A stretch of DNA of 64,000 bases from Amycolatopsis granulosa (lineage in GTDB: Bacteria > Actinomycetota > Actinomycetes > Mycobacteriales > Pseudonocardiaceae), in NCBI RefSeq assembly GCF_011758745.1, contig NZ_JAANOV010000001.1:1798001-1862000 (forward strand), written 5' to 3'. Position 1 is the stretch's first letter; each line of letters opens with the position of its first letter. Shown piece by piece: positions 43,749 through 52,432 of the stretch. Under the pieces are notes generated by a model, which was given only the letters and a program-made list of their open reading frames with translations, was not told the DNA's origin and did not search any database. The position numbers were made by a program, and so were the translations under genes.

Positions 43749-45264
43749 CCTGGCGATCATCGTGGTCTACCTGGCCGCGATGCCCGCGATCGGCGTGCTC
43801 GTGGGGCGCCGCCAGCGCTCGGCCCAGGACTACTTCATCGGCGAACGCAGCCTGCCGTGGTGGGCGGTGTGCTTCTCGATCGTCGCGACCGAGACCTCGA
43901 CGCTCACGGTGATCAGCACGCCCGGCCTGATCTGGGCGGCGTCCGGCAGCTACAACGGGCTGACCTACCTGCAGCTGCCGTTCGGTTACATCATCGGGCG
44001 CACGCTGGTGTCGTTCGTGCTGCTGCCCCGGTACTTCAAGGGCCAGCAGACCACCGCGTACGCCTTCCTCGGGCAGCGGTTCGGCTCCACGATGCAGGGC
44101 GTGGCGTCGGTGGCGTTCATCGTGACGCGCCTGCTGGCCGAAGGCGTGCGGCTGTTCGCCGGCGCGATCCCCATCCAGGTCATCCTCAAGCACTTCGGGC
44201 TGCACACGTCCTACTGGCAGATCGTGGTCGTCCTGACGGCGCTGACCGTGATCTACGCGCTGGTCGGCGGCATCAAGGCGGTCGTGTGGGTGGACGTGAT
44301 CCAGCTGTCGGTCTACATCGGCGGCGCGATCATCGCGATGATCGTCCTGGCCGGCAAGCTGCCGTCGGGCTGGACCTCCCGCGCCGCCGACGCCGGGATC
44401 TTCCGGCTGTTCGACTTCAACTTCGACATCCTGCACCTGCTGACCAGCCAGTACGCGTTCCTGACCGCCGTCGTCGGTGGCGCGATCTTCACGATGGCCT
44501 CGCACGGCACCGACCAGCTGATCGTGCAGCGGTTCCTCGCCTGCCGCAGCATCGCCGACGGGCGCAAGGCGCTGATCGGCAGCGGGATCGCGGTGACCAT
44601 CCAGTTCGCGCTGTTCCTGCTGGTCGGCGCGATGCTGTGGGCGCACAACGGGTTCCGCACGCTGCCCCAGCTGGGCATCAAGGGCGACGACGTGTTCACC
44701 AACTTCATCACCAGCGAACTGCCGGTCGGCGTCGCCGGGCTGCTGATCGCGGCGATCCTGGCGTCCACGATGGGTGCGCTGGCCTCGGCGCTGAACGCGC
44801 TGTCCAACTCCACGGTGGCCGACCTCTACCAGCGGTTCACCAAGCGCCCGCCGGAGGATTCGAAGCTGCTGCGGCACGGCCGGATCTGGACGCTGGTGTG
44901 GGCGGTGGTGTTCGCGGTGTTCGGGTCGCTGTTCAGCAGCCGGAACAACCCGGTGATCGAGCAGGGCCTGTCGATCACCGGCTACACCTACGGCGCGATG
45001 CTCGGCGCGTTCTTCCTCGGCATGTGGGTCAAGCGGGCCCGCCAGCTGGACGCGATCATCGCGTTCGTGGTGACGGTCGCGGTGATGGCGGTCGTGGTGC
45101 TCGCGGTGAAGATCCCGCCCGCTCCCGGCGCGAAGCCGGTGGTGCTCGCGTTCCCGTGGTATACCCTGCTCGGCGTACTGATCACGCTCGTCGTGGGCGG
45201 CGCGCTGTCCCTGCGGCACCGCACCGCGGAGACCACGGCCCGGAAGGAACCGGAGCCGGTTTAG
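43735..45264 (+). CDS. Sodium:solute symporter (SSS family)
   Basis: 509 residues, about 13 transmembrane helices. Start MHPVDLAIIVVYLAAMPAIGVLVGRRQRSAQDYFIGERSLPWWAVCFSIVATETSTLT is typical of SSS transporters, including the R-S-A-x-D-Y-F-x-G block; GGIKAVVWVDVIQL and ASALNALSNSTVAD follow. It overlaps anmK by 14 bases. The SSS family takes up sugars, amino acids, nucleosides, sialic acid and more; context suggests an amino-sugar or muropeptide-derived substrate, but the sequence alone does not show it. Confidence 0.9.
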   Translation: MHPVDLAIIVVYLAAMPAIGVLVGRRQRSAQDYFIGERSLPWWAVCFSIVATETSTLTVISTPGLIWAASGSYNGLTYLQLPFGYIIGRTLVSFVLLPRYFKGQQTTAYAFLGQRFGSTMQGVASVAFIVTRLLAEGVRLFAGAIPIQVILKHFGLHTSYWQIVVVLTALTVIYALVGGIKAVVWVDVIQLSVYIGGAIIAMIVLAGKLPSGWTSRAADAGIFRLFDFNFDILHLLTSQYAFLTAVVGGAIFTMASHGTDQLIVQRFLACRSIADGRKALIGSGIAVTIQFALFLLVGAMLWAHNGFRTLPQLGIKGDDVFTNFITSELPVGVAGLLIAAILASTMGALASALNALSNSTVADLYQRFTKRPPEDSKLLRHGRIWTLVWAVVFAVFGSLFSSRNNPVIEQGLSITGYTYGAMLGAFFLGMWVKRARQLDAIIAFVVTVAVMAVVVLAVKIPPAPGAKPVVLAFPWYTLLGVLITLVVGGALSLRHRTAETTARKEPEPV

Positions 45265-45864
45265 ATGGACGCCAACGTCCTGCTCTCCACCGCGCAGACC
45301 TGTACGGAGTTCCTGTCCGGGCACCTCGAACGGGACTGGTCCGTCCCGGTTCCGGAGATGGACCTGACCGTCGCCGGGGTGGTCGCGCACATCAGCGACT
45401 CCCTGCACTGGTACGCCTACGACCTGACCGCGGGGCCGGTCGAGCTGTCGACGATGGAGTCCCATGTGCGGGCGGGCTCGCCGCCGGCGGAGCTGCTGGT
45501 GACGCTCGGCACGACGGCGAAGGTGCTGGCCGCGGTGGTCGCGACCAGCTCGCCGGAGGCACGCGGTTTCCACCCGTGGGGCATCGCCGACCCGTCCGGT
45601 TTCGCCGCGATGGCGGCCGACGAGCTGCTGGTGCACACCTTCGACGCCGCACGCGGTCTCGGCGTGAACTTCGAGCCGCCGGCCCGGCTGGCGGCCGCCG
45701 CGTTGTACCGGCTGTTCCCGTGGACGCCGATGGACACCGACCCGTGGCCCACCCTGTTGTGGGCCAACGGGCGGGCCGCGCTGCCGGGCCACCCGAGGCT
45801 GCACAAGTGGCGCTGGCACTGCGCGCCGCTGTCCGAATGGGACGGCAGCGCCCCGATCAGCTAG
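45265..45864 (+). CDS. DinB/MDMPI-like protein
   Basis: 199 residues, ATG directly after the symporter stop. The N-terminal helical bundle with VAGVVAHISDSLHWYAYDL, and AMAADELLVHTFDAARGLGVNF later, fits the mycothiol-dependent maleylpyruvate isomerase N-terminal (DinB-like) fold; histidines in HISD, H of LVHTF could bind metal. Mycothiol-using enzymes are common in actinobacteria. Function is otherwise unclear; it may be co-transcribed with anmK and the symporter. Confidence 0.65.
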   Translation: MDANVLLSTAQTCTEFLSGHLERDWSVPVPEMDLTVAGVVAHISDSLHWYAYDLTAGPVELSTMESHVRAGSPPAELLVTLGTTAKVLAAVVATSSPEARGFHPWGIADPSGFAAMAADELLVHTFDAARGLGVNFEPPARLAAAALYRLFPWTPMDTDPWPTLLWANGRAALPGHPRLHKWRWHCAPLSEWDGSAPIS

Positions 45865-48395
45865 TCCTGCGCCGGGGACGGGGCCGCCTGCGAGAAGACC
45901 GTGTAGCGCGACGCCGACCAGGCGGGGGCGCCGGACACCGGTTCCAGCCGCACCTGCACCGAGGTCTGACCCGCCGTGGCCGGGGCCGGGATGTCGAAAC
46001 TGTCCTCCAGCCACCGCGAGTACGTGTTGCCCAGCGCCTGGTACCACTCCCCGACGAGCCGGTCGTTCACGAACACCCGCGCGTCCTGGAACGCCTGCGC
46101 CTGGTCGGACACGCGATGCAACCGCAGGCCGCCGTTCTCCTGGTCCACGCGCGCGGTGAACGTCACCGGCTGGGTGGTCGACGTCGTGGTGCGGGTGACC
46201 GGGGTGGTGTCGCCCTTGCCCTCGAAGGTCGAGGTCAGCGAGGCCCGGGTCTCACCCGGGGCGGAGTACCCGTGCGCCGACCGGCTCGCGTCGTCGCCGG
46301 TCTCCACCACGTCGGTCCGGCTCAGTGACGGCGTGTCCTGCCCGTACCAGTAGGCCGTCGAGCTGTACTCGGCCGGCGTGGACGAGCGGTCGCCGTGCTC
46401 GATGTCGAACTCGATGCCGTTGCCGAACGCGGCCCCGTCGCCGAGCATCAGCCGGTAGGCGTTGACGCACACGTACCGGCAGCCGTCGCCGGCGTCCTCG
46501 CGGCTGACCAGCCCGGCCTGCGGCATGGCGTACGGCACGCCCTCCACGTCGCCGTCGCGGCCGTCCAGGAAGTACCACCCGGACTCGTAGAAGTCCTCCG
46601 ACCCGGTGCCGTACATCGCGGGGCTCGCCGAGCCGTCCGGGTACATCCGCTCGTCGCCCTCGAGGAAGCTCAGCTGGTTCTGCCCCGGTGGGATGTCGCC
46701 GCGCATGGTGGTCGTGACCCCGTAGAACACGCCCCGGCCCTGGCTGGTGAGGAAGTTCCAGTCCTGGCCGGGCACGGTGTGCGCGCGGTGCTGGGTGGCG
46801 TGGAAGTAGCCGACCGAGCCGTTCCGCAGGCCGGCGGCCACCCCGGCGTCCGGCGCGGTGGTCACCTCGAGGCTGCCGCCGGTGACCGGCACGCCCGAGG
46901 TGTTGACCAGCTCCACCACCGCGCTGCGCGCGTACGGCATCGGCCACCACGCCGTGTACGCGCCGTTGTCCGTGGTGTCGATGCTGTGCAGCAGGGTCCG
47001 TGACGCGTACTTGCCCAGACCGGAACCGAAGAACTCACCGACCGGAGCGTCGACCGTGGTCCGCCCGTCGAAGGTCAGCCGCAACCGCAGGCCCTCCAGC
47101 ACCGCATCGGCGGCCGCGACCTGACCGGGATCGGCCGCGTACCGGAAGTGCCGCAGGCCGGCCCACTGCTGTCCGTCCACTGTGTACCCGTGCGCGGCCT
47201 CTTCGTCGGGGTGGTTGGGGCCGACGTCGAGCACGTCGGTGCGCACCCACTGGCCGCCCACCAGGCTGTGCACCTCGTAGCGGAACTCGTTGACGTCCTG
47301 GCTGGAGGAGACGAACCGGGTCGCGACCGGCAGCTGGGACCGGCCGCGGGTGAGGCCGGCCGGCACCTCGATGGTCTCGTCCAGCCAGCCGCCGCCCACC
47401 CGGGCGGGTCCGCTGGAGAACTGCCCGGCGGTCCGGCCACCGATGACGAGGTCGGCCCGTTGCTCGCCGATCCCGGCGTCGATGCGGCGGGTGATGCGCA
47501 CACCGTCGTTGTCCGGCGCGACGCTCGCGGTGAACGCACTTCCGCCAGGGCCGTACGCACGACCGTCGTCGGACAGCCCGGGCGCGGCGATGACCTGCGG
47601 CAACCGGAGGCGGAGCTGGGTGATGCGCTGCGCGCCGGACGGCAGCGGGATCGAGGCGGCGGTGCCCGCCGGGACGTCGAACGAGGTGCCCTGGGTGCGC
47701 GCGCCCGGCGCGGCCGGTTTCGGGTCGCGCACCCCGAAGGCGCGCAGCCGCTGGATGACGTCGGTGGCCCGGTCGGCCGGGTCGAACGTGCGCACACCGG
47801 CCGCATCGGCGAACTGGCGGTAGGTGACGTGGTAGAAGTGCGGGTTGTGCTCGGTGGTGATCCGCATCGAGCTGGTGTAGGGCATCGGCACCTTGATCAC
47901 CGAACCGCCCATGGTGTCGGCGGAGTTGCCGACCAGCGGCCACACGAACGGCGCGCCCTGCGCGCCGTTCACGACGTCCTGCAGCGAACGCTGGAGCACC
48001 ACCCTGCCGTCCAGCTCGATGGTGATCCGGCCGATGTCCGCGACCGAGGTGGCCGCGTAGGTGAACCAGATCGACGAGATCTCACCGGCGCCGCGGGCGT
48101 CGGCCAGCAGGCAGTCGCCGTTGGCTTCGTGGCGCAGGCACGAGTACGTGCCGTCGAAGCCGTCGTCGTTGTGGCCGGTGCGGTCGAAACTGGAGAACTG
48201 CTTCACCTGCTCGCCGGGCCGCAACCGGGCCAGCCCGTCGAGCGACCGGTAGACGTCCCACCCGACCGGTCCCTTCCCCGGGGCGGCCGGGGCCGGCGCG
48301 GCCTGGGCGGGAACTCCCGCGGCGAGCGCGAGCACGAGCCCGGCGACCACCAGCAGAGACCGTTTTTTGCGCATCACGAGGGAACGTCCGGGCAC
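45861..48395 (-). CDS. Secreted GH172-type (DUF2961) glycoside hydrolase
   Basis: 844 residues from GTG 48395 (GGGGG 8 bases upstream; an ATG at 48374 is an alternative). Signal peptide: KKRSLLVVAGLVLALAAG, cleavage near AQA-AP. DUF2961 motifs: SSFDRTGHNDDGF (68-80), LADARGAGEISSIWFTYAA (97-115), FLEGDERMYPDG (577-588) and YGTGSEDFYESGWYF (595-609). E579 and E600, 21 residues apart, may be the catalytic pair; the GH172 enzyme of Bifidobacterium uses two glutamates at similar spacing. About 220 residues (230-450) are inserted, looking beta-sandwich-like. Characterised GH172 enzymes act on fructofuranosides or D-arabinofuranosides. Confidence 0.82.
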   Translation of the reverse strand: MPGRSLVMRKKRSLLVVAGLVLALAAGVPAQAAPAPAAPGKGPVGWDVYRSLDGLARLRPGEQVKQFSSFDRTGHNDDGFDGTYSCLRHEANGDCLLADARGAGEISSIWFTYAATSVADIGRITIELDGRVVLQRSLQDVVNGAQGAPFVWPLVGNSADTMGGSVIKVPMPYTSSMRITTEHNPHFYHVTYRQFADAAGVRTFDPADRATDVIQRLRAFGVRDPKPAAPGARTQGTSFDVPAGTAASIPLPSGAQRITQLRLRLPQVIAAPGLSDDGRAYGPGGSAFTASVAPDNDGVRITRRIDAGIGEQRADLVIGGRTAGQFSSGPARVGGGWLDETIEVPAGLTRGRSQLPVATRFVSSSQDVNEFRYEVHSLVGGQWVRTDVLDVGPNHPDEEAAHGYTVDGQQWAGLRHFRYAADPGQVAAADAVLEGLRLRLTFDGRTTVDAPVGEFFGSGLGKYASRTLLHSIDTTDNGAYTAWWPMPYARSAVVELVNTSGVPVTGGSLEVTTAPDAGVAAGLRNGSVGYFHATQHRAHTVPGQDWNFLTSQGRGVFYGVTTTMRGDIPPGQNQLSFLEGDERMYPDGSASPAMYGTGSEDFYESGWYFLDGRDGDVEGVPYAMPQAGLVSREDAGDGCRYVCVNAYRLMLGDGAAFGNGIEFDIEHGDRSSTPAEYSSTAYWYGQDTPSLSRTDVVETGDDASRSAHGYSAPGETRASLTSTFEGKGDTTPVTRTTTSTTQPVTFTARVDQENGGLRLHRVSDQAQAFQDARVFVNDRLVGEWYQALGNTYSRWLEDSFDIPAPATAGQTSVQVRLEPVSGAPAWSASRYTVFSQAAPSPAQD

Positions 48396-48411
48396 AGTGA
48401 AGACCCCCCAG

Positions 48412-48427
48412 TGTGGACTGGACCACC
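48412..48427. promoter_or_regulatory. Second DasR-like site, upstream of the GH172 gene
   Basis: TGTGGACTGGACCACC is 12/16 to dre, and its core TGGACTGGACCA differs from the anmK-site core TGGACTAGACCA in one position. Read on the minus strand it is TGGTCCAGTCCA, close to the TGGTCCAGACCT direct-repeat motif known from Streptomyces chitinase promoters. It lies 17-32 bases before the GTG at 48395. Confidence 0.45.
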
Positions 48428-48550
48428 CGCGCCACGCCGCGCGAGAAATCGATTACCCGAACATAGTGGAGACCGCCACCGGTGTGCCCCGCGGCGCTCG
48501 GACACTTTCGAGGGAAGGGGATGACCGGCACCACCGGGCTGCCGATTTGA

Positions 48551-50053
48551 TCAACGACGTGGCCGGACCCCGATCTCCCGCTCGCACACCGCGGAGATGG
48601 CGAGCAACCCGCCCTCGTCGAAGCGCCGGCCGGTCAGCATCACCGCGACCGGCAGTCCCCCCGACTGCGCGAGTGGCATCGACAACGCCGGGAGACCGGT
48701 GACGTTCGCGGGCGCGGTGTTGGCGAGCACGGCCCAGCCCCGCCGCACGCGCGCCGCGTCGGACGGTGCCGAGACGGAGTGCGGCAACCCGGGCGTGGTC
48801 GGCGACAGGAGCGCGTCGACCCCGGTGAGCGCGCGGACGTAACCCTGCTCGAGCCGTGCCCGTGCGTTCTGCGCCCTCGCGTACCACTCGCCGCGGTACG
48901 CCTCCTGCAGGTGGGCCCCGGCGAGCAGCACCGCCTTGGCTGCTGTTCCGAGCTGCCCGGCACTGTCCCGCCAGCCCTGCGCGAGCCCCTGCGCCAGCTC
49001 CGGCCAGTAACGTCCGCGCCACTGGTAGCCGTTGCCACCCGCGGCCAGCAGCGCCGCCGTGCCTTCCACGGTGGTGCCGAAGCAGAGCGCGCCCGCGTCG
49101 GCGAGTTCGGGCAGGTCCACCACGACGACCGTCGCCCCGAGTTTCGTCAGCTCGTCCAGCACGTCCTCGAAGGCAGCCCGCACGTCCGGCTCGGCACCGG
49201 CCACGCACTCCCGCACCACGCCGAGCCGCACCCCCGCCAACCCGGGGGGCGCGTCCGCCACGGCGCGCGCGTAACCCGCCGGCGGTGACAGGTCCCGCTG
49301 CCGGGGATCCGCTCCGTCGGGCCCGGCGAGCACGTCCAGGACCCGGGCCAGGTCCGCCGTGGTGCGCGCCATCGGTCCGAGGTGGTCGAGGGTGTGGTCG
49401 ATGCCCAGCGAACCCGTCGCGGGCACCAGCCCGTGGGTGGGTTTCAGGCCGAACACCCCGCACCACGCGGCCGGCACCCGGACCGAACCACCCTGATCGG
49501 CGCCGACGGCGACGTCGACGGTGTCGTAGTGGAGCGCGGCCGCGCACCCGGAGGACGAGCCGCCCGCCGTGCGGGTGGGGTCGAACGGGTTGCGCACCGG
49601 ACCGCCACGCCCGGAATCGCCGCCCGCGGCCAGCCCGAGCTCGTCCATCCGCGTGGTGGCCACGATGCGCCCGCCCGCCGCCCGCAACCGGGCGACGACG
49701 GTGCTGTCCGCATCCGGCCGGAACCCGGCGAGCAGCGCCGAACCCGCCGTCATGGGCACGCCGGACACCGCGATGCAGTCCTTCACCGCCACGCGGACCC
49801 CGTCCAGCGGACCGGACCCGGTCGGTCCGGCGTCCGTCCACCGGGTGACCGCGTTCAGCGGGTCATCGGCGGTCGTCGGCGAGCGGGTGGGACGACCACT
49901 CGCCGGGCTGGGTTCCGGCGCCGGCAGCGCGCCGATGGTGTCCAGGATTTCGGTGACCAGCTCCCGCACCGCGGGCAGTTCGGCCGCGCCGACCGGCAGG
50001 CCGAGGCGGTCGGCCTGCCGGAGGGCGTCGGCGCCGGACAACGGCGAGCTCAT
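48551..50053 (-). CDS. Amidase-signature hydrolase
   Basis: 500 residues, Ser-cisSer-Lys amidase. Lys in VAVKDCIAVSG (about residue 91), cis-Ser/Ser region TRTAGGSSSGCAAAL with GADQGGSVRVPAAWCGVFGLKPT. Resembles bacterial amidases of the GatA/allophanate-hydrolase group. It ends the NCS1-SnoaL-amidase operon; its start overlaps the SnoaL-like gene's stop by 4 bases. By neighbourhood it may hydrolyse an imported amide, with ammonia release; the substrate is not identifiable. Confidence 0.88.
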   Translation of the reverse strand: MSSPLSGADALRQADRLGLPVGAAELPAVRELVTEILDTIGALPAPEPSPASGRPTRSPTTADDPLNAVTRWTDAGPTGSGPLDGVRVAVKDCIAVSGVPMTAGSALLAGFRPDADSTVVARLRAAGGRIVATTRMDELGLAAGGDSGRGGPVRNPFDPTRTAGGSSSGCAAALHYDTVDVAVGADQGGSVRVPAAWCGVFGLKPTHGLVPATGSLGIDHTLDHLGPMARTTADLARVLDVLAGPDGADPRQRDLSPPAGYARAVADAPPGLAGVRLGVVRECVAGAEPDVRAAFEDVLDELTKLGATVVVVDLPELADAGALCFGTTVEGTAALLAAGGNGYQWRGRYWPELAQGLAQGWRDSAGQLGTAAKAVLLAGAHLQEAYRGEWYARAQNARARLEQGYVRALTGVDALLSPTTPGLPHSVSAPSDAARVRRGWAVLANTAPANVTGLPALSMPLAQSGGLPVAVMLTGRRFDEGGLLAISAVCEREIGVRPRR

Positions 50054-50577
50054 CGCAGCGCCCGCCCGGCGGCCACCGCCATCGGGTCACCGCCGCGGTG
50101 GGGCTCGCGCACCCAGCCCTTGTCCCAGGCCGACATCTGCTGCATGTCGATGTTGATGGCACTGAAGTACCAGCGGCCGTCGATCTTGCGGAACTCGTCG
50201 GCGTACCAGCCCGTCATGAGGACGGGTTCGAACTCGCCCGAGCCGTCCGCGCGGGCCATCGTCGCGAATTCGAGCAGATCCCAGCGCCCCGTCGCGGTGT
50301 CGCCGGAGGCCGCGACCTCGATCACCGGGTTGACCATGAAGTGCGCGGCCCACGGCATCATCCCGGCTACCCCGGAGAACCACTGGTGGATGGCGTCGTG
50401 CCCGTGGTGCTCACCGAAGACGTTGCTGCGCCACGCGACGTCGCCGTCCGGCGCGAAGAGCGCCATCAGCGCGTCCGGGTCGGCGCCGAGGTCGCAGGTC
50501 CGGGCGTAGTCGCTCTTGAGCTGCCGGATCGCTTCCAGGTCTTCCAGCCGCTGCAGGCGGGCGAGCAGGTCGGTCAT
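50050..50577 (-). CDS. SnoaL-like (NTF2-fold) protein
   Basis: 175 residues. NTF2-like/SnoaL pattern: ARLQRLEDLEAIRQLKSDYARTCDLGADPDALMALFAPDGDVAW at the start, then HGHDAIHQWFSG, and the closing GWYADEFRKIDGRWYFSAINID. Such proteins are dehydratases, isomerases or small binding proteins. Middle gene of a three-gene operon, overlapping both neighbours by 4 bases (ATGA at each junction), which suggests a tight functional link with the permease and amidase. Confidence 0.75.
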   Translation of the reverse strand: MTDLLARLQRLEDLEAIRQLKSDYARTCDLGADPDALMALFAPDGDVAWRSNVFGEHHGHDAIHQWFSGVAGMMPWAAHFMVNPVIEVAASGDTATGRWDLLEFATMARADGSGEFEPVLMTGWYADEFRKIDGRWYFSAINIDMQQMSAWDKGWVREPHRGGDPMAVAAGRALR

Positions 50578-52121
50578 GCGGGTGTCCTTTCGAGTTGGGC
50601 GGTGGTGTTCTTGCACAGGGAGCGACAGGAGCGTTCGGCGGCGCAGCAGACCGAGCAGATCGCGCCGCGGTGGAACGGGCAGGAAACGAAGTCGGCGGGC
50701 GCGTGCCGTTCGGAACACACGACGCAGCGCACGAGATCGTCACCGGGAACGACCTCCTCCGCGGTGGAGGCGACGGTGTAGTACCGGCCCTTCGTCGCCA
50801 GGGCGATCGCCGGCACGAGGACGAACGCCGCGGCTGCCGCCACGAACGGAGCCAATGTCATGCCCAGCGGCCCGAACAGTCCGAACGCCGGGGGAACCGA
50901 CACGACGAGCGCGCCCGCGATGGCGCCCAGACCAACCGGGTTGAGCGCGGGCAGCCGCGACCGGCGGTACTCGAACTGCGGCGGGGAAAGACGCAGCAGC
51001 CGCTTGTTGATCGTCATGTCCGCGACCACGCACGCGATCCACGCCAGCATGAAGACGCCACCGAACGTGAGAACCGCGTTGAGCCTGCTGTAGAGGTCAC
51101 CGAACATCAGCGCGCCACCGAGGACCACGGTCAGCACGACGAACCAGTGCCGGCCGGGCGTCACCCCGAACACGCGGCAGAAGAACCCGGCGAACTGCAG
51201 CGACCCGGAGTAGGCGTTGCTGAGGTTGATCCGCAGCTGGGTGGTGACGACGAACAGCACACCCCACACCCCGAACACGCCGGGCAGGTACTTGCCGGGG
51301 TCGGTCTCACCGAACCGCAGCGACAGCCACGCACCGAGCAGCGTCGGGCCGAGGAACGTCACCGCGGCGAAGACCGGGCCAACCACGAACGACCCCAGCC
51401 GCCGGCGCCGCGCCGGGATGAACCGGCCGAAGTCCGCCGCGACGGGGATGGTCCCGGCGACACCGAAGGCCGCGGCGAGCAGCTGCAGCACCGGTGGCCC
51501 GGCATCCGGACCGGCACCGGCGGCCGGCCGGTAGGACCAGAAGCCGGCCTCGACGGGCGTGTGCGCGGCATGCCAGATGGTCAGGGCCATGAACACCGCG
51601 AACACGGGAAGCGTCACCCACATCAGGATGTTCACCAGGCGCAGGCCGTACCAGGTCAGCGGGATGAACACGGCACCCGCACCGGCGTAGACCAGCCACC
51701 GCGGCACTGACGGCCACTGCGCCATCACCGCGTTCGCCATGATCGAGCCCTCGAACGCGAAGAACAGCAGCGAGTTCACGGCGAAGATCAGCGACGTCAC
51801 CGTCGATCCGAGGAAACCGAACCCGGCGCCGCGGGTCAGCAGGTCGGAGCCGAGACCGCTGCGGGAGGCCGCGCTGGTCCACAGGTAGGCCAGCGCGCCG
51901 ACGATCACGGTCGCGACGAGCAGCCCGACGACGAGGTTGACGGTGCCGTAGGCGTGCACGAGCGTGCCGCCCCAGGAGAAGAAGAACATCGCAGTGGTGA
52001 TGCCGAACATGACGCCGAACAGGGACGGCACGCTCCACCGCTGGTAGCTCGAGGGCACCGGGCGCAGCGCGTAGTCCTCGCGGTTTTCGGCCCAGTTTTC
52101 GGAAACTTCGGTTGTGGTCAT
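50574..52121 (-). CDS. NCS1-family permease with Cys/His-rich C-terminal domain
   Basis: 515 residues from ATG 52121 (GGGAGGA upstream). About twelve helices with NCS1 marks: YALRPVPSSYQRW near the start and FGITTAMFFFSWGG; GLGSDLLTRGAGFGFLGS; NLSNAYSGSLQFAGFF. NCS1 transporters move nucleobases, hydantoins, allantoin or thiamine precursors. The last 45 residues after the final helix are C-x2-C-x3-H-x7-C-x2-H-x4-C-x2-C-C-x5-C-x3-C, eight cysteines in a zinc-finger-like layout that I do not know as a usual NCS1 feature. Probably binds metal; may regulate transport or dock a partner. Confidence 0.8.
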   Translation of the reverse strand: MTTTEVSENWAENREDYALRPVPSSYQRWSVPSLFGVMFGITTAMFFFSWGGTLVHAYGTVNLVVGLLVATVIVGALAYLWTSAASRSGLGSDLLTRGAGFGFLGSTVTSLIFAVNSLLFFAFEGSIMANAVMAQWPSVPRWLVYAGAGAVFIPLTWYGLRLVNILMWVTLPVFAVFMALTIWHAAHTPVEAGFWSYRPAAGAGPDAGPPVLQLLAAAFGVAGTIPVAADFGRFIPARRRRLGSFVVGPVFAAVTFLGPTLLGAWLSLRFGETDPGKYLPGVFGVWGVLFVVTTQLRINLSNAYSGSLQFAGFFCRVFGVTPGRHWFVVLTVVLGGALMFGDLYSRLNAVLTFGGVFMLAWIACVVADMTINKRLLRLSPPQFEYRRSRLPALNPVGLGAIAGALVVSVPPAFGLFGPLGMTLAPFVAAAAAFVLVPAIALATKGRYYTVASTAEEVVPGDDLVRCVVCSERHAPADFVSCPFHRGAICSVCCAAERSCRSLCKNTTAQLERTPA

Positions 52122-52432
52122 CGAGTCCTCCCGGACGGGAGCTGGGCCAGGTCTCCGGCGCGCGAAACGCCGTGACCAGGCTCTTCGGTCACCCGCGGCG
52201 ACTCGCCGCGCAGGTACTTCCCGGTCGCCCCGAGGTTCGCGGTGGCGACCGAGGCACGGCGCCGCCGGAGGCGACGATGCCGGTGGTGCAGGCCGAGCCC
52301 GGCCCCGCGGTAGCGGCGGGCGGCGGCCCCGCAAACTCTGCGACACCGGCCACGTCCGGTGCATCCCGGTGAACTCGCTTTTGGCCTATGTGAAAATCCG
52401 CGGGTACGCCGACGGTGAGCGGCAGGGGTTTC
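52122..52432. other. 311-base region upstream of the NCS1 operon
   Basis: Contains the promoter and leader of the NCS1 operon on the minus strand. CTCCCGGACGGGAG (52128-52141) is a palindrome covering the ribosome-binding region, so it could form a small hairpin masking it. CACCGGCCACGTCCGGTG (52344-52361) is a second imperfect palindrome. TTCAC-like half-sites (plus coordinates 52369-52373 and 52390-52394, 21 bases apart) may be weak GlnR sites. A GC3-rich open frame on the minus strand ends at a TGA overlapping the NCS1 start, without a recognisable start or family; I do not call it a gene. Confidence 0.45.

Noticed and set aside
52122-52290. Cobalamin or TPP riboswitch upstream of the NCS1 permease
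   Set aside because: A GGAGACCTG-like segment and GGGAA element looked suggestive, but the order and spacing of the core conserved elements of both classes are missing.
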